From: Clostridiales bacterium | Lineage (GTDB): Bacteria > Bacillota > Clostridia > Oscillospirales > Ruminococcaceae | Reading direction: 5' to 3' | Assembly: GCA_012800685.1 (NCBI GenBank) | Contig: JAAZIT010000379.1 | Location: forward strand, 1-5,123 | Length of the DNA stretch: 5,123 nucleotides | Notes under the pieces: model-generated | Seen by the model: only the letters and a program-made list of their open reading frames with translations | What the model was told of the DNA's origin: nothing | The model's database searches: none | Translations under genes and position numbers: made by a program | Part shown: positions 1 through 4,314 of the stretch, piece by piece | Layout: the number at the start of each line of letters is the position of its first letter | Position numbering within the stretch: the first letter of the stretch is position 1

Positions 1-933
1 ATGATTACAGACACAAAGAATTCTGCTTGTGAGCTTCTTGATTATTTTTATTCAAATAGAGATTTGGCGGTTCGTATGAAACAACGCGCCTCTGATTTGT
101 TCAAGCTAATAGTCAGCACATCAGAGCGAATTGCAAGGCGTACCCAAGCCCAAAAGGAAGAGCTTTTAGTTTGTGCAACTCGAGATAAATATAAAGTCTA
201 TGGGGATTTAATTATGTCAAATCTTCATAAGCTTGAAAAGGGACAAAAGACAGCAGAGGTAGAGAATTATTACGATGAAAACTCTCCAATAGTTAAAATT
301 CCACTTGACATAAGACTTAATCCAGCACAAAACGCACAGAAATTCTATAACGAATACCGAAAGCTTGATACAGCTGAAAAGCACTTGACTAAGCTTATTG
401 AGGCTGGTGAGCAGGAGCTTGATTATATCGATAGTGTCTTTGATTGCCTTACAAGAGCTACAACTGATGGGGAGATTTCAGAGCTTAGAATAGAGCTTGC
501 GGAGCAAGGCTATGTAAAGCACCAAAAGCTAAAAGGGAAGCCACCAAAGGCTGAGCCACCCCTAAAATTTATATCTGATGAGGGTTATACAATTCTGGTG
601 GGAAGAAATAATAAGCAAAATGATAAGCTTACTTTAAAGGATTCGGATAAAACGGATATGTGGTTGCATACTAAAAATATCCACGGCTCACACGCAATTA
701 TAAAATGTAATGGTACAGAGCCACCAGAAGAAACCATCGTTCTGGCTGCACAGCTTGCGGCTTATCACTCAAAGGGAAGAACTTCGGCTCAAGTTCCAGT
801 GGATTATACTTATGTTAGATTTGTAAAGAAACCAACTGGATCAAAGCCTGGAATGGTAATTTTTACAAACAATAAAACTCTTTATGTTAACCCAGATGAA
901 AAACTTGTAGGGAGACTTAAGGTGAAAAAGTAG
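1..933 (+). CDS. rqcH: RqcH, NFACT-family ribosome quality control factor (C-terminal part, 5' end outside window)
   Basis: The frame is open from the first base to TAG at 931-933, giving 310 residues. The ATG at base 1 is almost certainly an internal methionine: family members are usually about 570-590 residues, and the segment here aligns by memory to the second half. Visible parts are a helical, charged region at about residues 12-170 (coiled-coil arms, with the family-typical NYYDE at 89-93 and NAQKFYNEYRKL at 111-122), then a basic linker (173-186), then the NFACT-R domain at about 188-300 with LVGRNNKQND (199-208), DMWLH (219-223) and HGSHAIIK (228-235). The missing N-terminal domain would carry the conserved Asp-Arg pair. 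In Bacillus subtilis RqcH binds obstructed 50S subunits with peptidyl-tRNA and recruits tRNA-Ala to add alanine tails that mark the chain for degradation. Older annotations call this family fibronectin-binding protein FbpA. Family assignment is firm; activity is inferred from the family. Confidence 0.93.
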   Translation: MITDTKNSACELLDYFYSNRDLAVRMKQRASDLFKLIVSTSERIARRTQAQKEELLVCATRDKYKVYGDLIMSNLHKLEKGQKTAEVENYYDENSPIVKIPLDIRLNPAQNAQKFYNEYRKLDTAEKHLTKLIEAGEQELDYIDSVFDCLTRATTDGEISELRIELAEQGYVKHQKLKGKPPKAEPPLKFISDEGYTILVGRNNKQNDKLTLKDSDKTDMWLHTKNIHGSHAIIKCNGTEPPEETIVLAAQLAAYHSKGRTSAQVPVDYTYVRFVKKPTGSKPGMVIFTNNKTLYVNPDEKLVGRLKVKK

Positions 934-941
934 AAAAAGAG

Positions 942-970
942 TTGACAATTTAGTAATTTAGTCGTATACT
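942..970 (+). promoter_or_regulatory. Sigma-A-type promoter of the rubredoxin-flavodiiron operon
   Basis: TTGACA at 942-947 and TATACT at 965-970 are separated by exactly 17 bp, close to the vegetative consensus. The -35 box starts eight bases after the rqcH stop, so the operon appears to have its own promoter instead of relying on rqcH read-through. A start near 977-978 would give a leader of about 50 nt. The -10 box lies inside a repeat that could be an operator. Confidence 0.85.
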
Positions 971-996
971 TAAAATGTACCAAAAAAGTACACTTT
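964..996 (+). promoter_or_regulatory. Operator-like repeats over the -10 box and transcription start
   Basis: Two direct repeats, GTATACTT (964-971) and GTACACTT (988-995), lie 24 bp apart. An inverted repeat AAAATGTAC (972-980) / GTACACTTT (988-996) matches at 8 of 9 positions around a 7-base spacer. Placement over the -10 box and start site fits a repressor site. The regulator is unknown and is not encoded in this window. A redox-responsive repressor (for example of the HxlR type) would suit the genes, but that is inference. Confidence 0.5.
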
Positions 997-1028
997 AAAA
1001 TAACAAAGAAAATTAAGGAGGAAATTTT

Positions 1029-1193
1029 ATGAAAAAGTACGAATGTACAATATGTGGTTATATTTATGATGAGGCTGTTGGTGACCCTGATAGTGGATTA
1101 GAGGCTGGAACAAAATTTGAAGATATTCCAGATGACTGGACATGCCCGCTTTGTGGCGTTTCAAAGGACGATTTTGAGGTAGTGGAAGAATAA
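1029..1193 (+). CDS. rub: Rubredoxin (54 aa)
   Basis: This small complete gene encodes a one-iron electron carrier of the cytoplasm. ATG at 1029 follows a strong ribosome binding site, AAGGAGG at 1015-1021, with 7-base spacing, and the stop is TAA at 1191-1193. The 54-residue length is typical of rubredoxin. The four iron ligands are C6 and C9 in CTICGY and C39 and C42 in CPLCG. The aromatic and acidic core residues expected of the family are also present (Y4, Y11, Y13, W37, F49, and GDPDSG at 18-23). Rubredoxins pass single electrons from NAD(P)H:rubredoxin oxidoreductases to partners such as flavodiiron proteins and rubrerythrins. The flavodiiron gene begins 18 bp downstream on the same strand, so co-transcription and direct electron transfer between the two are likely. 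Confidence 0.97.
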   Translation: MKKYECTICGYIYDEAVGDPDSGLEAGTKFEDIPDDWTCPLCGVSKDDFEVVEE

Positions 1194-1211
1194 TAGAGAG
1201 GACTGAGATTT

Positions 1212-2396
1212 TTGAAGATTCTAAAAGATAATCTTTATTATGTTGGCGTTCAAAACCCAAATTTAAGGGTTTTTGATATTATAATGAAAACTGAATTTGG
1301 TACAAGCTATAATGCCTATCTTTTGCGTGGAAGTGAAAAAACAGCTCTTGTTGAAACCTGTCATACAAGGTTTTTTGAGGTATTTAAATCAAATGTTGAA
1401 GAAATCATGCCAATTTCAGATATTGACTATGTGGTTTTTAATCATACAGAACCAGACCATAGTGGCTCGCTAGAAAGACTTTTGGAATATAATCCAAACA
1501 TAAAAGCGGTTGGAAGTGTTGCGGCAATCAGAAATTTATCTGCAATCGCAAATAAAAAAATTGACTCAATTACTGTGAAAAATGGTGATAAACTTGATTT
1601 AGGTGGTGGAATTAGCTTAGACTTTGTGTCTGCTCCAAATCTCCACTGGCCTGATTCAATATTTAGTTATTGTGAATCACTTAAGACTGTTTTCACCTGT
1701 GACTTTTTAGGCTCCCATTATTGCGAGCCAACTATAACAGATGACTTTATTTCATATCCAGAGAATTACTGGTCTGCATTTAGAGGTTATTTTGATGCAA
1801 TTATGGGGCCTTTTAAGAAGTTTGTTCTTGATGGGATAGCAAAGCTTGAGAAGCTTGACTTTGATATGGTTTGTACAAGCCATGGGCCAGTTCTTAAAAA
1901 CAATATAACTGAGGCTGTCGCTAAATATAAGGAATGGTCCCAACCTAAAGACAATGAAAAAACTGCTGCTATTTTTTATGTTTCAGCATATGGATATACG
2001 GAAATCATGGCTGACGCACTTGCTGTAGGAATGAACACAGCTGGAGTAAAAACAGAGATATTCGACATTATTAAGCATGACACATCAGTTATAGCTGAAA
2101 AAATAGAAAAATCCTCTGCGTATCTTTTTGGCTCGCCTACTATAAATAGGGATGCCGTTAAACCTGTTTGGGATACAATTTCAATGATAGACCCAATTTC
2201 TAATAAAGGTAAAAAAGCACTAGTTTTTGGCTCGTATGGCTGGAGTGGCGAGGCGTGTAAAAACCTTTCCGAAAGGCTTAGAGGGATTGGTATTGACGTG
2301 GTTGCTGAAAACGAAAGAATTCTTTTTAAACCCTCTGAAGAGGATATTCAAAACCTTAAGGAAATTGGAAAAGCTTTTGCAGAGACAATTAAGTAA
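1212..2396 (+). CDS. fprA: Flavodiiron protein (FprA type), O2/NO reductase
   Basis: This 394-residue cytoplasmic protein belongs to a family that reduces O2 to water and/or NO to N2O with electrons from rubredoxin. The N-terminal metallo-beta-lactamase-like domain (about 1-245) carries the diiron ligand set: H78, E80, D82 and H83 in HTEPDH, H145 in NLHWPDS, D164 in TCDFLG, and H224 in TSHGP. The C-terminal flavodoxin-like domain (about 250-394) has the FMN-binding stretches FYVSAYGYTE (255-264), FGSPTINRD (306-314) and FGSYGWSGE (339-347). No extra C-terminal rubredoxin domain is present, consistent with the separate rubredoxin gene just upstream. The start is TTG at 1212, preceded by AGAGAGGA (1195-1202). 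The first in-frame ATG (1284) would remove the conserved LYYVGVQNP segment, so it is unlikely. Whether O2 or NO is preferred cannot be read from the sequence. Stop is TAA at 2394-2396. Confidence 0.95.
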   Translation: MKILKDNLYYVGVQNPNLRVFDIIMKTEFGTSYNAYLLRGSEKTALVETCHTRFFEVFKSNVEEIMPISDIDYVVFNHTEPDHSGSLERLLEYNPNIKAVGSVAAIRNLSAIANKKIDSITVKNGDKLDLGGGISLDFVSAPNLHWPDSIFSYCESLKTVFTCDFLGSHYCEPTITDDFISYPENYWSAFRGYFDAIMGPFKKFVLDGIAKLEKLDFDMVCTSHGPVLKNNITEAVAKYKEWSQPKDNEKTAAIFYVSAYGYTEIMADALAVGMNTAGVKTEIFDIIKHDTSVIAEKIEKSSAYLFGSPTINRDAVKPVWDTISMIDPISNKGKKALVFGSYGWSGEACKNLSERLRGIGIDVVAENERILFKPSEEDIQNLKEIGKAFAETIK

Positions 2397-2398
2397 TA

Positions 2399-2414
2399 AA
2401 AAGACTAATCTTTT
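2399..2414 (+). terminator. Possible weak terminator after fprA
   Basis: AAAAGA (2399-2404) and TCTTTT (2409-2414) form a 6-bp, AT-rich stem with a 4-base loop directly after the fprA stop codon. The 3' arm doubles as a short U run. The stem is weak and could be chance in AT-rich DNA. The stronger hairpin at 2628-2656 may also stop transcripts from this side. Confidence 0.3.
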
Positions 2415-2450
2415 ATGCATTGCCCCAATTTTTAGACAATATAAAAACCC

Positions 2451-2491
2451 CCTCTTAGTGTAGAATAGAAATACTATATCACACCAAGAGG
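2451..2491 (+). repeat. Inverted repeat covering the ribosome binding site of the IS remnant
   Basis: CCTCTTAGTGT (2451-2461) and ACACCAAGAGG (2481-2491) pair at 10 of 11 positions around a 19-base loop. The 3' arm contains part of the AGAGGAG ribosome binding site of the orfA fragment. In several insertion sequences such hairpins block translation of transposase from transcripts that read in from outside; that role is inferred here. Confidence 0.7.
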
Positions 2492-2499
2492 AGATTTCT

Positions 2500-2556
2500 A
2501 TGGGGAAACAATTTGGAAAATTAATAATCAGTAAAGAATTTGAACTAAAGGCATAG
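2500..2556 (+). pseudogene. OrfA-like transposase N-terminal fragment (18 codons)
   Basis: ATG at 2500 follows AAGAGGAG (2486-2493) at good spacing. The reading frame encodes MGKQFGKLIISKEFELKA and then TAG at 2554-2556. A short basic start leading into a KEF-L-KA-like segment is typical of IS3-family OrfA proteins, just before their helix-turn-helix. That domain is absent, so this is a remnant and not a functional gene. It could alternatively be a chance small frame with a good ribosome binding site. From 2557 to 2627 I see only AT-rich DNA with no recognisable coding content. Confidence 0.45.
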
Positions 2557-2627
2557 GGATTTAAATAATTTTAGAAAACTCTTATATTTGCTAAAGTTTA
2601 AATAATATAGTCATTTATAATATCAAC

Positions 2628-2656
2628 AAAGCACCTAAAATTAATTTAGGTGCTTT
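2628..2656 (-). terminator. Rho-independent-type terminator of paaK
   Basis: A perfect 12-bp stem, AAAGCACCTAAA (2628-2639) with TTTAGGTGCTTT (2645-2656), and a 5-base loop start five bases past the paaK stop codon. The 3' flank on the minus strand is U-rich but interrupted (TTTGTTGATATT counting the end of the stem). The symmetric stem with A/T-rich flanks could act in both directions and so also separate the converging fprA transcript. Confidence 0.75.
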
Positions 2657-2660
2657 AATT

Positions 2661-3962
2661 CTACTTATTTCTTAAATCAAGTATTCTCTGTGATTTTCCT
2701 TGAAAACGCTCTAGAGATTTTGGTTCAACCAAAGATACCTTTGTATCGATACCCAAAACAGTTTTAAGATTGTGGTGGATTCTATTTCTCAAGTCAATAA
2801 GCTTTCTGTAATCCTCTAGCAAAACTGATGAGGCGTCAGAAATTTCAACCTTAACCTCTAATGAGTCAGAATAGTTTTCTCTTGTTAAAACAAGCTGATA
2901 GTGTGGAGCAATCTCTTCAAATACCATAAGAACGCTTTCGATTTGTGATGGGAATACGTTAACTCCACGAATTTTCATCATGTCGTCACTTCTGCCCCTG
3001 ATTTTTGACATTCTTGCAAAGGTTCTTCCACAATCACATGGTTCATAATTTATTTCAGTAATGTCCTTTGTGCGGTAACGAATCATAGGGATACCCTCTT
3101 TTGAAAGAGTGGTGATAACTAGCTCACCTTGAGTACCTTTTTCTAAAACTTCGCCAGTTTGGCTATTTATTGTTTCGGCAAAGAAATGATCTTCGTTAAT
3201 GTGCATTCCTGTTCTTAGATGACAGTCACCAGAGACTCCAGGGCCCATAAGCTCGCTCATGCCGTAGTTGTCAGTGGCAAAAAGTCCCCATGTCTTTTCA
3301 ATTTGATCACGAAGCTCTTCAGTACAACCCTCTGAACCAAATAACCCCAGCTTTAAATTGATTTTATCTAAAACCCCAAGCTCTTTAGCTGTTTCTCCCA
3401 TAAACTGTGCGTATGAAGGAGTGGCTACAAGTGCATCAGTTTTAAAGTCCTGCATAAACATAAGCTGTTTTTCTGTGTTTCCACTTGAACATGGAACAAC
3501 AGTCGCCCCAATTTTTTCAAGACCATAGTGAAGCCCTAATGCCCCAGTGAAAAGACCGTATCCAAAAGCAATTTGAACTAGAGTTTCGTCGCTAGCACCA
3601 ACGGCTGTGCAAAGTCTTGCAACACAATCCCCCCATAAATCAAGGTCGTGTTGGGTATAGCCAACAACAGTAGGCTTTCCAGTTGTACCTGATGAAGCGT
3701 GAATACGAACAATATTCTTTAAAGGCTGTCCAAAAAGTCCAAAGGGATATGTATCTCTAATGTCCTCTTTTGTAGTATATGGAATGTACTGTATGTCTGA
3801 TAAAGACTTAATTTTGTCGGCAGTAACCCCTGCCTTTTCAAATCTGTCTCTGTAAAAAGGAATGTTTTTCATTGAATAATCAACAGTCCATTTTAATCTT
3901 TCAAGCTGTAAAGCCTCTAACTCGGCACGAGGCATGGTTTCAATATCTTTTTGAAAAAACAT
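2661..3962 (-). CDS. paaK: Phenylacetate-CoA ligase (PaaK-family arylacetate-CoA ligase)
   Basis: This complete 433-residue enzyme is of normal family length. It activates phenylacetate (or a related aryl acid) with ATP to an acyl-adenylate and then to the CoA thioester, in the cytoplasm. Motifs in order are the phosphate-binding loop SSGTTGKPT (90-98), GSEGCTE (209-215), NYGMSEL (232-238), RYRTKD (295-300), GRSDDMMKIRG (323-333) with NVFP after it, and the likely adenylation lysine K423 in FQGKSQR near the C-terminus. C309 and C311 (CDCGRT) match a cysteine cluster common in PaaK proteins from anaerobes. ATG at 3960-3962 has AAAGGG eight bases upstream. No phenylacetate catabolism genes (paaABCDE) flank it, so degradation is not implied. 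In anaerobes such ligases often work with indolepyruvate:ferredoxin oxidoreductase in aromatic amino acid metabolism, but no such gene lies in this window. The exact aryl substrate is unknown. Confidence 0.92.
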   Translation of the reverse strand: MFFQKDIETMPRAELEALQLERLKWTVDYSMKNIPFYRDRFEKAGVTADKIKSLSDIQYIPYTTKEDIRDTYPFGLFGQPLKNIVRIHASSGTTGKPTVVGYTQHDLDLWGDCVARLCTAVGASDETLVQIAFGYGLFTGALGLHYGLEKIGATVVPCSSGNTEKQLMFMQDFKTDALVATPSYAQFMGETAKELGVLDKINLKLGLFGSEGCTEELRDQIEKTWGLFATDNYGMSELMGPGVSGDCHLRTGMHINEDHFFAETINSQTGEVLEKGTQGELVITTLSKEGIPMIRYRTKDITEINYEPCDCGRTFARMSKIRGRSDDMMKIRGVNVFPSQIESVLMVFEEIAPHYQLVLTRENYSDSLEVKVEISDASSVLLEDYRKLIDLRNRIHHNLKTVLGIDTKVSLVEPKSLERFQGKSQRILDLRNK

Positions 3963-4080
3963 AAATAATACCCTTTCTAGTACGTTAGCATATGTTTTCG
4001 GTAATTATCCTAAGAACTAAATAACTAAGGGGTTATACCGAAAAAACGCTAAATTAGTTTAAAGCGATAAATCGCAACTA
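3963..4080 (-). promoter_or_regulatory. Structured paaK 5' leader with attenuator-like alternative hairpins
   Basis: On the minus strand the paaK transcript should begin near 4080, giving a leader of about 117 nt. Three hairpins can be drawn. Hairpin A pairs 4076-4080 with 4055-4059 and 4072-4075 with 4064-4067. Hairpin T pairs 4063-4066 with 4047-4050, plus three A-U pairs (4058-4060 with 4051-4053), and is followed directly by six U (4046-4041). Hairpin C pairs 4036-4044 with 3995-4003 (nine perfect pairs) and 4048-4052 with 3985-3989. A and T share bases 4055-4066, and T and C share 4047-4052, so A+C and T exclude each other. This is the arrangement of a transcription attenuator or riboswitch. 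I recognise no known riboswitch class and no T-box signature. Confidence 0.5.
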
Positions 4081-4085
4081 TTAGT

Positions 4086-4114
4086 ATTATACAATATTTT
4101 TTGTCGTTTTTCAA
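4086..4114 (-). promoter_or_regulatory. Sigma-A-type promoter of paaK
   Basis: Read on the minus strand, TTGAAA (4109-4114) and a perfect TATAAT (4086-4091) are 17 bp apart. This predicts a start near 4079-4080, exactly where the first leader hairpin begins. It is divergent from the promoter at 4159-4187, with 44 bp between the two -35 boxes. Confidence 0.85.
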
Positions 4115-4158
4115 GGGATTACGTAAATAAGTTTAATAATATTTAATATAAATATCCC

Positions 4159-4187
4159 TTGACAAAATAAAAAAACTATGATAATAT
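4159..4187 (+). promoter_or_regulatory. Promoter of the SPFH gene, with a second candidate -10 box downstream
   Basis: TTGACA (4159-4164) is followed after 17 bp by TAATAT (4182-4187), an acceptable -10 box. A perfect TATAAT also lies at 4213-4218 but has no good -35 box 16-18 bp upstream; the bases there fall within and just before the TGATATCA repeats. Starts near 4194 or 4225 are therefore both possible. The first would include the whole structured leader; the second would cut into its closing stem. Confidence 0.7.
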
Positions 4188-4192
4188 AACTA

Positions 4193-4211
4193 TGATATCA
4201 TTTTGATATCA
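4193..4211 (+). promoter_or_regulatory. Twin TGATATCA palindromes, likely operator
   Basis: Two identical 8-bp palindromes, TGATATCA at 4193-4200 and 4204-4211, are separated by TTT, so they repeat every 11 bp (one helical turn) and together make a 19-bp symmetric site. A related copy, ACTATGATA, occurs at 4175-4183 and 4189-4197, 14 bp apart, the first overlapping the upstream -10 box. The site sits between two candidate -10 boxes, a position where a bound dimer pair would block transcription. The regulator is not in the window. Confidence 0.65.
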
Positions 4212-4221
4212 CTATAATATT

Positions 4222-4306
4222 AGGGCTGTGGGGAATATGTGTTGCTAAAACACTTATTAGTTGCTAAATATTGCAACTGTGGAAAGGTCCTTAAGAATTG
4301 GAAGGA
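4222..4306 (+). promoter_or_regulatory. Structured 5' leader of the SPFH gene with possible ribosome-binding-site switch
   Basis: AGGGCT (4222-4227) can pair with GGTCCT (4286-4291) over six pairs, two of them G-U. This stem encloses two hairpins: GTGTT/AACAC (4239-4243 with 4249-4253, loop GCTAA) and AGTTGC/GCAACT (4259-4264 with 4273-4278, 8-base loop), so a three-way junction forms. Both hairpins start with the same 9-mer, GTTGCTAAA (4241-4249 and 4260-4268). TCCTT (4288-4292) can instead pair with AAGGA (4302-4306), the SPFH ribosome binding site. The closing stem and this sequestering helix cannot coexist. I do not recognise a known riboswitch class; the pairing was drawn by eye. Confidence 0.45.
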
Positions 4307-4314
4307 AGATTGTT

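Larger units (their letters stand above)
2416..2556 (+). mobile_element. Decayed left end of an IS3-family (IS150-like) insertion sequence
   Basis: From 2416 the sequence starts with TG and continues through CCCC and TTTTTAGACA to about 2438, which resembles terminal inverted repeats of IS150-group IS3 elements as I remember them. Next come a hairpin (2451-2491), a good ribosome binding site and a short orfA-like reading frame that stops after 18 codons. Nothing after 2556 looks like transposase, and no matching right-end repeat is visible before paaK, so most of the element is missing. The insertion lies between two convergent genes, a neutral location. The IS3 assignment rests on the arrangement and terminal pattern, not on a database match. 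Confidence 0.55.

Noticed and set aside
1..3. ATG at the first base as the true start of the rqcH gene
   Set aside because: The protein begins mid-way through the NFACT family layout and lacks the N-terminal domain, so the ATG is an internal codon at the window edge.
1027..1260. Minus-strand open frame opposite rubredoxin
   Set aside because: It lies antisense to a clear rubredoxin gene with all four cysteines and shows no recognisable protein features.
1752..1943. Minus-strand open frame inside fprA
   Set aside because: It is fully antisense to conserved metallo-beta-lactamase domain sequence and has no supporting ribosome binding site or family signal.
2220..2463. Open frames on both strands over the 3' end of fprA
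   Set aside because: Both overlap the conserved flavodoxin domain out of frame; the translations look like random, basic or hydrophobic shadow sequence.
3985..4052. Imperfect palindrome in the paaK leader as a MITE or transposon end
   Set aside because: It sits wholly between a consensus promoter and the paaK start codon and has no visible target duplication, so an RNA structure is the simpler explanation; a genome copy-number check would settle it.
3963..4080. T-box leader for paaK
   Set aside because: The conserved T-box core that pairs with the tRNA acceptor end is not present, and no specifier-loop layout is visible.
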